A stretch of 64,000 nucleotides of DNA, from positions 1,421,001-1,485,000 of the forward strand of contig NW_020825332.1 of NCBI RefSeq assembly GCF_003286085.1, written 5' to 3'. The stretch is from Drosophila persimilis (taxonomy: Eukaryota > Arthropoda > Insecta > Diptera > Drosophilidae). The position numbers were made by a program, and so were the translations under genes. This document shows positions 1 to 11,965 of the stretch, one piece after another; within the stretch, counting starts at the first letter, position 1; the number at the start of each line of letters is the position of its first letter. The notes under the pieces are model-generated. The model saw only the letters and a list, made by a program, of their open reading frames with translations. It was not told the origin of the DNA and ran no database searches.

Positions 1-718
1 ATTGGCTCTGAAACTGAAATTCACGTGCCACCCGCTGCTGTGGCCATAAACGGAAAGAAGTCACTCCATTCGACTGGCTGGAATGTGAAATGCCGTACAA
101 CATGTCGTATACGCAATGCTTTTATTTGGGCCAATTTTGCCTCGTCAAATAGGGGAGCAGAGGGTGATGCGGTAGGGAGGAGGGGGGGGGGGGGTGGGGG
201 GAGATGACTGTCCAAGGACAAACAGCGTCTTGGTGACGCGCGCGTGTTTAGTTTTATATTGTTTTTTGTTTCCCTTTGGCATCGCATGGACATCCCCTCA
301 GATTTCAGTTGATTTCCCTTTGGAAAAAACTTTTGCTAGCTGTGAGTGCAAGGGACAAAATGTTGCAAGTTCACCCAATGGCAACCCCCTGGCATCCTCC
401 TAGCTCTTTTTCGCTTTCCTTTTTAGTTTTGTGCAGACCACGTGACGTATGCGTAATAAATAAAAGTGGCGGTGGCGGTGGCCCCATCGCTGCGCTAAGG
501 GCAATTGTGCTGGCTCCTGGCAGCGGCTTGGGCACACCCCCGCGACACACACATAGACACTTCCTCACACACACACACACACGGACACACGGACACAATC
601 AAATACCTAACAATCGATCAATAAAATACAACCGAAAAAAAAACAACAAAAAAAGCAACAAACGAATTTCGTTTCATTGCTGCGACTTGACATTCAGCCA
701 AGGCGTCGGCCACACTGC

Positions 719-760
719 CACAGTGGCACAGTGGCACAGTGGCACAGTGGCACAGTGGCA
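719..760. repeat. Tandem 8-bp repeat, unit CACAGTGG
   Basis: Five exact consecutive copies of CACAGTGG at 719-758 followed by a partial copy. It is a short minisatellite with no gene context. Confidence 0.9.
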
Positions 761-842
761 GGCACTGTCAAAGCCAGTCAGTCGCCCAATCAATACGGCA
801 ATGCATCAATTTGTCATCCACGTTTGTCACTCACGTTTCTCA

Positions 843-930
843 TACCCGTACCCGTACCCGTACCCGTACCCGTACTCGTACCCGTACTCGTACCCGTACT
901 CGTACCCGTACTCGTACCCGTACCCGTACT
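843..930. repeat. Hexamer microsatellite TACCCG/TACTCG
   Basis: About fourteen units of TACCCG with interspersed TACTCG. All six frames stay open because no unit contains a stop, so the frames reading YP/YS, VP and RT repeats here are artefacts. The same hexamer family recurs at least eight times in the window (see findings). Confidence 0.9.
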
Positions 931-3900
931 GTTGTGTTCTGTTCCGTTCTGTTCCTCTTTTATTGTGAATGCTGGCAACTTGTTTATTTGTTGGTGCTAT
1001 TCGGTGTCTGATTGATAAGCAAGAAGAGGGGAATGGATCAAGCAAATGGCGGACTAAGGATAGGGCGCCTCCAACCTCCTGGTTGCAGTGGCACACACAC
1101 GGCCCTCGCCTTGTTACTTGTATTTCATTTGCAATTGATTGGCTCAATGTGGCAGCTGACGCTGCAAGAGCTGCCAACTCTGGCCAGGACTGTGGCAAGG
1201 GCCCGAGCGGGGTAGGGCTCGTCGGATGGATGCCAGCACAGTTTGACATTCAACCAATTTGCTCGTTGCAGCTGCAAAGTGCACAGCAGTTAGCAATACA
1301 CGAGAGTATCTGTGTATTGTATCTGGCGGGGAAATGTATCCGAAAGGACGAAATGTACGAGCATACGAGCAGTCCCTTCGGCCTAACCCTCTCCATGGGC
1401 AGCAATTAGTTGCCACTAGCCCCTGGCCACGCCCCTCACAAATATAGTATAAATCAAGGCGGCCAGAGGCCACAACTAATTAGGCAATGGGCAGGGCCAG
1501 AGGATAGGCAAGAATATTGCGATTTGTGTGCCGTGAAGGACGGGGGAGGCCGCCACTCCTGGAAGTGGAATTGGTGGGTGGAGGTCTGGAGAGTGGGTGT
1601 GTCCATTTAGGCCGGCCATCGACTTGTTTTGTTTTTCTTGGCCGCAGCGACAATTATTAGTTTAGTTTTTTGTTGTTGTTTTGGCTAAAATGTTTTCTTT
1701 ACGTTTGGATAGATTCTGCCTTTCGGATACCCATCACCAGAAAAAGAGTAAGAAATTCGGGGTATATGAATTGAATGCTTGAGGATGTGATATAACAGAG
1801 GGTGCCCCACAAATAATCTGTGGCCCGGGGTAAGCCCTCAAATGAATGCTGAATTCTCTTGTTAAGTTCTCTTCCAATAAACTCATTCGTATCTGAATCT
1901 AAATTGATTTGCCGCAAAGCTTTGGCTTTTCTCTTTTTAGGGTATCTCTGTTGCTCGATTGCCCCTCCCTCAATCTATATATTTAGATGCCTATATAAAT
2001 GTTGTTGTTATTGTTTTTGTTGTTGCTGCTGCTGTTGTTGCAACAAGAGTATTCCGAGATGTTTAATTTTAGCACCGCACATTTGTTTGTCTCATCTGTT
2101 TTAGCCTTGTTTTTTGTGTTGTTAAACGAAAGCCGCCAACGGGACCGACCATTTTCACTCTCACTTTCCAAAATCGTTCTTTCGTGCAAAATAAACGCCA
2201 CAACGCCACAGCGCCACAAAGCCACAGCGGGGGCAGAAAGGCGGACACGTTGCGGCCATAAATCATGGTGGAATATACACACAAGTATCTTAGTATCTGA
2301 GGAAATGTGGGAATATCTCAAGTGTACCGAATTCCGCCGCCTTAATTATTTAAAATCGAATTAGGGAACGAATTCGAACACCGTGTCGTAGGTGGTGTGC
2401 GTCGCTTGTCCAAGGACGAATGCAAATGTCCAGCAGGAGCGTCCACCCCCCTGACACCCCCCACCCCCCTGAATACCAAAGTGTGTAGAGCGGCAGGTGC
2501 AGCCGCGTGCTGCTGTTTTTTGTTTGTATTCTTCGTTTTGTATCGAGCTAATTGAATACGTGAAGCGAAACACAAAGAAGCAGCTGGAAAAGGGAGAGCA
2601 GAAAAGAAACAACGAACGAAAGGATGGAAAACAATTACACGTCCCAGCTCATAACTGTAACTGGCTGCAGCTGCCACAAAACGGAGGGGCAGCCGGCCAC
2701 AGAGGAAGCAGCAGCACAAGAAGAAGGGTAGGGAGAGGGAGGAGGAGCGTCATTTCGCATGTAAATTAGACTACGACAAGCGGCAGCCTTGAAGTATGCT
2801 ATGAAATTTTGTGCTCGTTCACTGGACATGGGGAGGGGAGGGCTGGTGAGGGAGAGGCATGCCACAGTCGTGTTGCCCGGTTGCCCGGCTGCCCGGTCAT
2901 GTGTGAAAAATGGCAACTGTGTCAGCACCCACACAGACCAGCAGAAGCACCAGCAGAAGCACCAGCAGAAGCAGCGTCAATTGCATTATTCAGTTAAGGT
3001 TGCAAGAACAAAAGCCACTCGGAACGGAACGGGTGTATGGTTCTCAGTTGATCAGAGAGCGGAAAAAGAACGGACTGAAGCAGGCCCTTGAATTATGCAA
3101 ACAGCAGACCTTGAAGACTGTGCGCTACACGTAATTAAATATGGCGCGGTGCGGTGCGGAGCGGTGCGGGCAGGGAAACGGGGAAACGGGGAAAGCCCCA
3201 ACTGGATTCGACTACTCCCCAACTGCCACAGACTGGCACAGACCACCACAGAGAATATGTAACGTGTGAAATTTCCCATTGTGTGATCGATAAAATGGTC
3301 TCTTGGCAGGAGGGAGGTCTTGGGTTTGGGCTTGCGATTGGGTCGGGGCTTGTCGACGCGTCCTTGAAGGCAAAATTTACGACAGAATAAACAACTTGGC
3401 GGCAGCGGCCTGGCCCCGGTCTGTGTCCGTGTCCCGGTCCTTCGGCGATAAGGATAAGGACACAGCGCTCCTTTGGCGCGCAATTTTATGACAGAGCAAA
3501 AGACAAATTGCCCATAAAATGTCAAAGTCAATAAAAAAAAAAAACCAAAAAAAGAAAGAACATCAGAGAGCAAAAGTGTGACGTGTGTGGTCCAGGGATG
3601 CGATGCGATATGTCCTTATACAATCATAGTCTGAGTGCCCGTCCATAGGGTATGATATCCCTGTAAATCCTGTCGGGGCCTCCCTGCATAAATTGAAATT
3701 TTCAGCAAACGAAATTTGCTTGGGAAATGATGCGCTCAGCCCCGAGCTTTTCCGTATTTGCGCAAAGTCTTTGGCTTTGGGCTAATCCCCTGCCTCCCGC
3801 CTCCCGGAATCATTCTTTGCATTGAGCTTTTCCAGCGAAATTCGCATTTTCCTCTTTTTTCTTTTTTGGGCTCTGCCTATTTTCGGTATCTCCGAATCAG

Positions 3901-5342
3901 CAGGCAGAGGGGCCAACAGAGAAGAAGTGGAGAGGAGAGGGACGTGACGGGACAAGACCCCCACTTCTTGTGATTCTCTCTTTTCGGGGTTGCTTATGTT
4001 TTGCTTGGCTCTTTCTTGGACGCTTCTTCCGTTCTATTGTCTTCTTCCTTTCGGTGCTTCTCTTCCTCTCTCTCTTTTGTGTTGAGGTAGGGTAGGGTAG
4101 GCTGGAGTTTGAGTCAAAGCTTGATTGTAGGATGCTATAATGCTACCCTCAATGGAGTTCTTCATTTACCGAAAATTCCCCTATCCCTTGGAAGCAGTTT
4201 TCTGCACTTTGAAAAGCTTCCCAAACCCTAGGAAAAGTTAGTCCCAAAATTTTGGATAAATTTCTGGCTTATGCTCACCTTTGACTGGACATCTTTTCTG
4301 TGGTTAAGGCCCAAAAATTGCTCTGATTTTTCCATTCAGCGTTTTTCAGTTTTCCCATTTGTTTGATTTATTTACTGATTTTTTGGTTTTTGTTTTGGTT
4401 TTTTTCTTGTTGTTGTTTGTTTTAGTATGTATGTATATCTATGATTATTTATAACATTTTTTTGTCTTGAACACTTTGTCTTTATCACTGTGGTTTACCC
4501 GTCTTTCATTTGGCTGCAACAACAGTTAAGAACTATAAAATATCTAGATAGATGTGAATCCGGCGGTCAGGTGGTCAGGTGTTAAATATCTAAAAGAAGT
4601 TTTGCCGACCACTAAGCTGGCTTTGGGGTCATATGTACATCCATCCATCGATCAAAAAATATACTAATTCAAGCTAAATTATTGATAAATTATACTGCCT
4701 AAAGAGTACTTAAGATAAGATACTGTATACGGCACAAGGAAGGCAACAATTTATGCCCCAAAACATTGAGTGTACTCCAAACATTCGAGTGTTTCCTTTG
4801 GTTTTTACTTTCACTTTTTTTTCCCTGGCTTTCCCGCCCACTTTCCATACACGTGCTCTCACTGAACTGACAATTTTTCAATGTTGTCATTAGCCTGGCA
4901 GCCTGACTTTTTTCGGGCCTTTACTTGTTGGCTCTTCTTTCGGCCTGGCCGCTCCTGCTCCTGCTGCTGCTGCTGCTGCTTCAGCTTTAGCCTTCAACAC
5001 ACATACACATGCAAAAAAAGGCACAAGCCCACCCACAACGACACACAGCAGCACTCTTCTCACAGACATGTGCGCAGGTGTGTGCCTTGATTTTTCAATT
5101 AGTCTCTGGCTCGACCCATCATTTTCCACACTTTAATTGAATTCGTTTCCTCTCCGTTTTTTGCATAGATCATTTATGGGACTTCTCTGCAGGAAATGTT
5201 ATTTCTGCCACTTATTGTTAACCAAAAAAAAAAAAAGGGAAACAACTTTTCTGTTTTTGGCCAGGAACAGAAACAGAAAATTTTGTTTGCTGGCCGCTTG
5301 AGTCGCTCTGTGATTGTGTCTATGTGTTTGGGTGATTATGGG

Positions 5343-5375
<33 letters not shown>

Positions 5376-5399
5376 TACTGAGCCTGTGTCTGTGTGACC

Positions 5400-5805
5400 G
5401 TTTCCAACAACAACAACCACTGAACGCGCCCGCGCTGCTGCTAGTGCTGCTGCCGCTGCTGCTGCTGCTGCTGCCGTTCCGTTCCGTTCCGTTCGATGCG
5501 TGCGAAGATGCGACGCGCTCACTGTCTGACTGGCGACTGGGGCCACTGCTGCTCCACGCCCAGAGAGCCAGCACCAGCGCCAGCCAGCACCAGAGAACGC
5601 GTCCACCAGAGCGAGAGAGAGCGAGAGCGAGCAGCAGAGAGCGAGAGAGAGCCCCAGCGTCTAGCTGGAAGGCCGCTTGCCTGCAACAACACGCAACAGG
5701 AAAAAGCAGAGCGCGCAAGCTTTCGCCTACTTTCAGCGCCCGAAGCTCTTTCGTGAAAGCTCCCGCCCAACGCACATGGCTGGCGTTTGTTTATATTTGT
5801 GACAG
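5400..5805 (+). promoter_or_regulatory. GAGA-rich promoter-like block ending in a splice donor
   Basis: The block is GC-rich in an AT-rich surround. It contains a CTG run near 5445-5475, a CCGTT run near 5473-5493, and dense GAGAG/GCGAGAG motifs at about 5608-5662 that would suit Trithorax-like/GAGA factor. A donor-like GACAG followed by GTAAAA puts an exon end at 5805. I infer an upstream noncoding first exon of a plus-strand gene; the nearest plus-strand gene is slow. No transcript evidence is available from sequence alone. Confidence 0.35.
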
Positions 5806-6022
5806 GTAAAAATAGCACTGCATATTTTTGGGCTGCCTGCCGCCGCAGTGCGCATGCACGAGCCGCGCTTAAAATCGCTTTAAATTCCACTGTACTGTAT
5901 ATTTCGCAATTAATTTCCCAAAAGTTTTTGTTCATTTCCCTTCGAATTACAAGCCACCTAACCTGAAGGCATCCCACCTGCTGTCCCCGATCGGATACCA
6001 CTGACATAGCTCAAGCCTCCAA

Positions 6023-6524
6023 TTACTCAATGAACGGAAGCACGCCCTCCGGATTCTTCATGTACTTGGCCAAGCTCAATATGATGTGCCGATATATCTG
6101 ATGATCCCGATAGGCGGCATTCGGTCGGCGCTTCAGAGGGGGCCTAGCAATATATACGATAGGACTTTGATTGGAGGATATCTATGTATTGTATTGTAGG
6201 GTATATAAGGTATACCTCGCAAGGGCTCGCTGTAGCCCGCGGAGACGTCGCGTCGACTCCATCTGGCGCCGACGTTCGCAGTAAGCGAAGTATCCGCAAA
6301 TGAGGACCATCAGGGCGGACACCACGTAGATGAGCCAACTCCAGCCGAGGATGCTGCCAAAAGCGGATGCCATTTAGCATCTGTGCATCTGTAACGCCAA
6401 AGCGTTACTTTACTCACCCCACAAATGTTTCATTCAATTGCGGCCACGTGGGCATGACCGCCTGTTCCTTCTGCTCCAGGTCAACCTTCAGGTGATCGCC
6501 ACTCCTGAGCGAGAATGGAAACAT
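6023..6524 (-). CDS. Uncharacterised 121-aa single-pass membrane protein, three exons
   Basis: I do not recognise this gene. Spliced model on the minus strand: exon 1 6524-6418, exon 2 6353-6216, exon 3 6143-6023. Donors are GTGAGT (6417) and GTATAC (6215), acceptors TTTGGCAG and TTGCTAG, and phases join exactly (107, 138 and 121 nt). The start is the first ATG after a candidate leader. Residues 1-36 are polar, with an NET sequon at 31-33. Residues about 41-62 form a hydrophobic helix (core WLIYVVSALMVLICGYFAY), followed at once by a basic stop-transfer stretch (ERRRQ). The C-terminal half is rich in Arg, Tyr and Ile and ends LPFIE. The charge distribution suggests the N-terminus faces outward and the C-terminus the cytosol. 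Three independent phase-compatible junctions make chance unlikely. Function, and whether there are 5' noncoding exons, are unknown. The coding parts are short (107-138 nt). Confidence 0.75.
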
Positions 6525-9091
6525 GATCGGGTCGGGGTTGGGTCGAGTAGTCTGACTTTTGGCTATCTTTCTTAATACGGAATCAATTTTGCCTCACAAC
6601 AAATGTGCCGGGTGTGTGTGTGTGTTTCGAATTCAGGTTTTGTATCTAGAATGCAGTGCTAAATTTTCAAAATTATGTTCCGAATGTTTCGAATGTTGAC
6701 GGAAGGCCTACTGTGTGTTTTCGTGGAATTCTAGGCACGACAGCAGCACCAGCCTCAGCCTCAGTCTCAGTCTCAATCTCACATCTCAGGTGTTGCTGCT
6801 TATCCTTAACAACCTGGAAGTGGCATCGCTTTACCCCGAGATGCGCTTAATACGGCTCCAAGGTTACGCGATCTACGATCTATGATCTACGGTCTACGAT
6901 CGATTGGCGCATCATTTGGCTATTTCTAGTTGCACTTTTCGCCTTTGTTTTGCGATTTTTGCGATTTGTCTACGTTTTGTTGCAATTTGCAATGGCAATT
7001 CGTGCGCTTCCGTCAACGTTGTCCGTCTGGGGAAAAGCGTGATCATATAAATTATGGGTACGGGACCCCGTCACTGCCCCCCACACCCCCAATTCCCCCA
7101 CTGCCTGACAGTGTCAAAAGAACATTTCCACAAATTTGTTGGGAAAATTTGCCTGGCGCTTGACACATTCGCTTCGGATTTATGGCCATGTCTCTTGGTC
7201 GAATTCCTTACTTTGCCACCCGCCCCCTTTCCCCTTCCTCGGCCCCTTGCCCGAAGTGACATTGCATATTGCCCCAAATTGAGGCAGCGCGCGCGTGCGC
7301 ACGATTGTTGACCAGCCCAACCCAATCCAATCCAATCGAATCCAAATCGAAGCCCAGGCCAAACCCCAGATGCAAGGCATGACAGGGCGCCCTGAAAATT
7401 ACGATCTTTTAGGCCAGAACCAAACCAGAAATATGCTGACACACGGCCGCCAAGAACTGAGTCGTGTTCTCCAACGAAATCTTTGCTGTTTAAGGAAGTT
7501 CTCTAAAGCCTCTCTTAACTCTCATCTAATAGTATCTCATCCAAGATCTCACGCTGATCCGATCTGATATGTTGCCTCGAAAAATTAAATTTCGTTCATG
7601 CCAGCACCCACCTGAGGATCCATTAAAGAAGATACAGTTTGGGGGCCCATCAAACGGCTGTCAAATTACCTAAACACCCAATGAAACGATGCTAGGCTGC
7701 ATCTGGAGATGATGATGGTGATGACGATGAGTAACCCACACGAAATGAAATGCTAATGAATTGTTATCAGTTAATTGGCGGCGTTGGAGGGGGGTGGAGG
7801 AGGGGCTCCGTTGCTGGAACTGTGTTGCTTTGTTATCAGCTTTTGTATGCTTTATTTGAATTCGATTTGGAGATGCGACACTGACGCGTGGGTGTTCCCG
7901 TCCCCACTCAAGTGGCAACTAATAGCCCAATAAATTGTGATATGCGTATAAAGAGGGAAACATAAGAAACATACACACGTAAAAGAGGGACTAAGCGAAC
8001 TGTCAAAGCCTGGCGCATTATGCGATTTATGGCCAGAGGCAATGGGCAAGAAGCCAGGCAACCCAGCCAACCAGTTTCTGGGATGCGATGGGATGCTTCA
8101 GTGCGCGCAGGCGCAAATCCTTTTGACATGTCCAATGCGACCGGACCGGCACATTCCGTACCTTTCCAGTGGGTAGCTGTAGCTATTCCTAATACGAGTA
8201 GTCGTAGTACATAGCATTGACTGGCTCTGGCTATGGCTCTGGCGTTGGCTCTGGTTGTGGCTCTGCCTGTGGCTGTGGTAGTAGCGCTTTTATGACGACA
8301 GCGACAGATTCAGGCAGCCACGGCAGGCACCGAATATGGGCAGAAGGGCCACAAACAAGTTCTTTCTGTGAAAGATCAGCGGGCCATGCACTAAACTGGA
8401 TGCCGCCGTAGCGACTGCTGCCCCGGCCGCAACGGGTAAATATTTAACTTCACAACTTGCCACCATCTAAAAACGAAGAAGAGGCAACAGAAAACGGCAG
8501 CAGCAGCAGCAGCAGACACCAGACAGCCGACAGCAGACCATAAAAAGCATAAACCGCAAACTCCGAAATTAGAGATGGGCAGAGGTCAAGAAAAACCAGC
8601 ATTTTTCAACGAAATACAAACATTTCCGAATGAATTCACGAAAGACTGGAGCAGCGATATCTGTGAATGGGATGTGAATGAATGTGCCCAAGTGGAAGCC
8701 CAAACACGAAAACTATAATCAGTAGAAGCCCATCTTTTACTACAAAATGTGATCCTTTGGTTTTCGTACTTTCCATTGCCTGCACGGACACATCTCTACA
8801 CCCAAAAGTGGAGTCGTTGCAGCTCCCTGAGTGGGTGGGTGGGGGCGCGAGCGACGTATAAACAAAACAGCTGTAACGCACTCAAACATCATCGGTCGTC
8901 CCCCGACCAGTTCCACACATCAGTCGTGTCCCCGTCCAAATTTGTAAGCGAGCCGATCCGATCCGAGGCGATCCGAGCCGAGCCGAGCCGAGCCGAGCCA
9001 CTCTGAGATCTTGGTGCCCGATGGATAGCCGGGGCCGGGCCGGGCGGCTATCGTTAACTGGACTTTCGGTTTCTGCTGTTTCGAATCGTTC
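6525..9091. other. Intergenic sequence between the small membrane protein gene and the slow leader
   Basis: No coding region supported. The stretch shows short GATCTACG-type repeats near 6870-6900, a GGCTCTGGCTATG-like repeat near 8220-8280, a CAG run near 8500-8516, and a CCGAGC/CGATCC repeat at 8950-9000. The minus gene and slow diverge across this stretch, so regulatory sequence for both is expected. Confidence 0.6.
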
Positions 9092-9123
9092 AGTTCGTCT
9101 CGGAACTTCTAAGCGATCGGTTT
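9090..9123 (+). promoter_or_regulatory. Candidate core promoter with Inr, MTE and DPE
   Basis: TCAGTT at 9090-9095 matches the Drosophila Inr TCAGTY, putting +1 at A9092. At +18 to +29 (9109-9120) nine of twelve positions fit the MTE consensus, and at +28 to +32 (9119-9123) four of five fit the DPE. The spacing is exact for TATA-less Drosophila promoters. The next strong plus-strand donor is at 9609, so I assign it tentatively to slow. Confidence 0.45.
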
Positions 9124-9608
9124 TGTGTTCGTGCTTCGCTCCGCCGCGCCCAAAGAAGATTTCGAATATATCAAATATCGCACGAAATTTTGTTGTTCGC
9201 ATACGGTATACGGAAGCAGCTAACACAGATTCAGAATCAGATTCAGAATCTGCAGACGGGGAGGAGCTGTAATCCTCAATAAATGTTTATAAATATCACT
9301 TAAGAGCGATCCCCCCATTCAGTTCGCAATTTTTCAATATATTTTTGTTTTGTTTTAAACAAAAAGCCGTGTGCCGCGTATCTGGTTAATGTCAGCGCGA
9401 AAACTCAAATCGATTTATGGTTTGTGATTGCAAATTTGACATAATTGGTTGGTTATTTTTTTTGTTTTTGATTTATTATCTGTATCCGTATCTGTGTGCG
9501 AGGCATCCTTAAGTGCCGCATCGCATAAAATCTGACCACGATTATCGCACAATAGCAGAGGGGAAATCTTTCTCCGCGGCAGTCAGTGGGATTTTGTGTT
9601 CGTTTTGT
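9092..9608 (+). other. slow: Inferred 5' UTR exon of slow
   Basis: This is an inferred noncoding first exon from the candidate start at 9092 to a donor GTAAGT at 9609. The matching acceptor would be CTCTTTGCAG ending at 16783, 27 nt upstream of the slow ATG. The exon has several upstream ATGs. An 83-codon frame at 9021-9272 ending in acidic-Ser repeats crosses the proposed start and is not supported as a gene. A second TCAGTG at about 9584 could be an alternative start. Confidence 0.35.
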
Positions 9609-10199
9609 GTAAGTCGAATGCAAATATTTTTAATTAATTGCAATTATTTATGTATGAATTGAATGTGTGTCAGGCAGCGCGCGACATTTCCTAGTACATT
9701 AATCTTGCTCAAAATCGCATTTCTTGTTGCTGTTGCTGTTGTTGCTGTTGCTGGAGGGGGGTGGGGGGCTGTTGCAGAGCGAGCTCTGGGCATTGGAGTT
9801 ACAAGAGTGCTTATGGCTTTAATTTGCATTAAGTGTCGCTGCCGTCTACGCTGGCCGGCTCTGACTCCATTAAACATTAAACATCTATCGGTTAATGGGT
9901 CTTGACTCTAATTATTCAATTTTCCTGCAAATGTCAAAGGTCTGTGTGCATACGTGTCCACGTAATCTGATCTTAAAGCCCCTATCAATGTTCTCACAAC
10001 TCATTTGAATGCCATATCATAATTACAATTTTAAATATTTTTCAATTCAATAAAACTAAGTGGTGTCGGTTCTCCGGAATTTCCTGATGCATTGAATGCA
10101 ATCAAACCAAGTTTCAACTTTCTTTTTATCGCGATACCTACATGATTAATAATCTCCTTAGTCAAGTTGTAATTGCATTTCGATGTTGATAAAAATGTA

Positions 10200-10483
10200 A
10201 CAAAAAATACCCCACAAAATTTAAGGATTGTTTATCAGCAAACTAAAAAATGGAATAATAAGAAATAACTTTGATTTAAACATTAAAAATGGATTAAACA
10301 GACGCATATTTAACCTTAATTTTAAACATAAAAATACAATTTTTTTAAATTTTTGGAAAATATATTTAATCTCAAAAATAATGATATATAATATACAATA
10401 TAAATAAGTATACATAACATATTTTCAGATTAATGACAAAATTTTCCCCTCTGTGCGAATCTCGGGGTTTTTGTTTTCTCTGG
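10200..10483. mobile_element. AT-rich repeat element, copy A (degenerate)
   Basis: The core is AT-rich with repeated TTTAAA/AAATAT words. Its right end reads CGAATCTCGGGGTTTTTG then TTTTCTCTGGG, resembling the reversed left end of copy E (CAGAG, poly-A, CCC, CGA order). The left boundary is not clear. There is no coding capacity, so it would be a nonautonomous element. Confidence 0.35.
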
Positions 10484-11160
10484 GCTTATCTATTTTAATA
10501 TTAATTAATTTCCCAAAAGTCTCACCAATATTATCTTCGAATCATATCAAAACTTTGCATAAATATGCGTTTTATTATGTGACAAAAGCAAACAATTGAA
10601 ACACACAATGAATGTGCATATTTCAATCAAAAAATGTCTTTGTTGTCATTAGCTTATGAAACAACTGCGACATTTTCGTAGTCGCTTAAATATTTCTGTG
10701 TACATTTTGACACATCCCATGTGGCAAGTGCACAGTGCCCAAGTGTACAATCGAAATTTACAGTCTAGGGCACGATTCCGCCCTATGCGATCGTGCCTTT
10801 GCGCATATCATAATCTTCCTGCAAATATTATGGCGATTCTCAAATGGAAACAGAAGGGTGACTCCGGGGGTGCGCACGGGGAGTGCTCGAGGCAAATGAT
10901 TTAGACATTGCTTTCCGGTATTTCATTTTTTCTTGGCTTTTCTAATTAGCCAAAGTCATTTGCATAAATTACGCAGCTAACGGTTACTGGGCTTATGCCT
11001 TTTGTCTGGCGGGTGGTCAGGCTCTCTATGAGCTATGGGCCATGAGGCATGCGTGGGCGTGGCCCCGCCACCGGACGCCCCCTTGCAGCTGCAAAGCAAT
11101 TAGCAAAAGACTGGACTAGTCAACAAATTGTGGCCGTCCCGTTGTTGAAGTCTTTTTCTC

Positions 11161-11214
11161 CCGTACTCGTGCCCGTTCCCGTGCCCGTGCCCGTGCCCGT
11201 TCCCGTACTCGTAT
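11161..11214. repeat. Hexamer microsatellite CCCGTG/CCCGTA
   Basis: Degenerate units of CCCGTG, CCCGTT and TACTCG. It belongs to the same family as the repeat at 843-930. Confidence 0.85.
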
Positions 11215-11689
11215 TCCTTTTTTGGGCCGTTGCATTTGTTATTGAAATGAGTTTTCGCATTTGAAGTCGCAGTCGCAGTTGAACTTGTCGGGGCAGTGGC
11301 GGTGGCGGGGGCAGGGTGTCCAAATGTCAAACTGTCGATGTTCAACATGTTGCGTATAGTTTTCGCTTTTCGCTCGCTCTCTGTCTGTCTGTCGTTTTCG
11401 CTTTTCATTTCTGACTCTGCGAAAGAGGAAAGAGGAAACAACAAAGGCCAAAAGCCATGCCGAAAGACTTGGAACACATTCCTTTAATTGGACTGAAAGT
11501 ACAGTGTAAACAAAAGGCATTCGAACGATTCGAACCTCCTGGCCGGCCGCAACCGCCCCCACCCCTACCCCTACCCCATCTCCTCTACCGATCGGGAAGG
11601 GGAAGTCAGTTTGTTGATCTTGTTAAAAAAAAATAATAAAAAACAACATTAAAAAACAGACACAACACAGGATGACTAAATAAAGCTGT

Positions 11690-11965
11690 AGATACCCTTG
11701 CAGATTCAGATGAGGATGATTTATATATGAAAAATACTTTATTTAAATATGACAAATATTTAATTTAAATATAAAAAAAACATTACGTTTAATGATGAAA
11801 AATAATCAATTTAAATGCAACAAATATTTAATTTAAACAGGTAATATATTTGATTGAAATAGGAAAATATTCGTTTAAAAATTAAAAATATTTAATTGAA
11901 TATTTAACTGAAATTTTAATAATTTAAAAAATGTGAAAAATATAAAATTTAAAATGAAATATTTT
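11690..11965. repeat. AT-rich repeated block, TTTAAAT/AAATATT words
   Basis: The block has over 80 percent A+T with recurring CAAATATTTAATTTAAA words at 11753 and 11820. It is similar in texture to the cores of the TIR elements at 21.4 and 51.0 kb, but I cannot find convincing termini, so its membership of that family is open. Confidence 0.4.

Larger units (their letters stand above)
1..6022. other. Intergenic or intronic sequence without a supported gene
   Basis: No open frame here has domain-like composition, linked splice sites and a plausible start together. The stretch holds a poly-G run near 183-195, the tandem repeats listed separately at 719 and 843, CA and GT microsatellites around 540-590 and 5340-5375, and the promoter-like block at 5.4-5.8 kb. 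The longest open frames (276-968, 5342-5809) run through simple repeats, which explains their length. Confidence 0.7.

Noticed and set aside
276-968. A 230-codon plus-strand open frame
   Set aside because: It is kept open by CACAGTGG and TACCCG repeats, with no recognisable protein features.
6182-6373. Start codon at 6373 (MASAFGSILG) for the small membrane protein gene
   Set aside because: A stop codon lies directly before it. Splicing from exon 1 (donor 6417) to the acceptor just before 6353 gives a longer protein in phase with a proper N-terminus, so that model is preferred.
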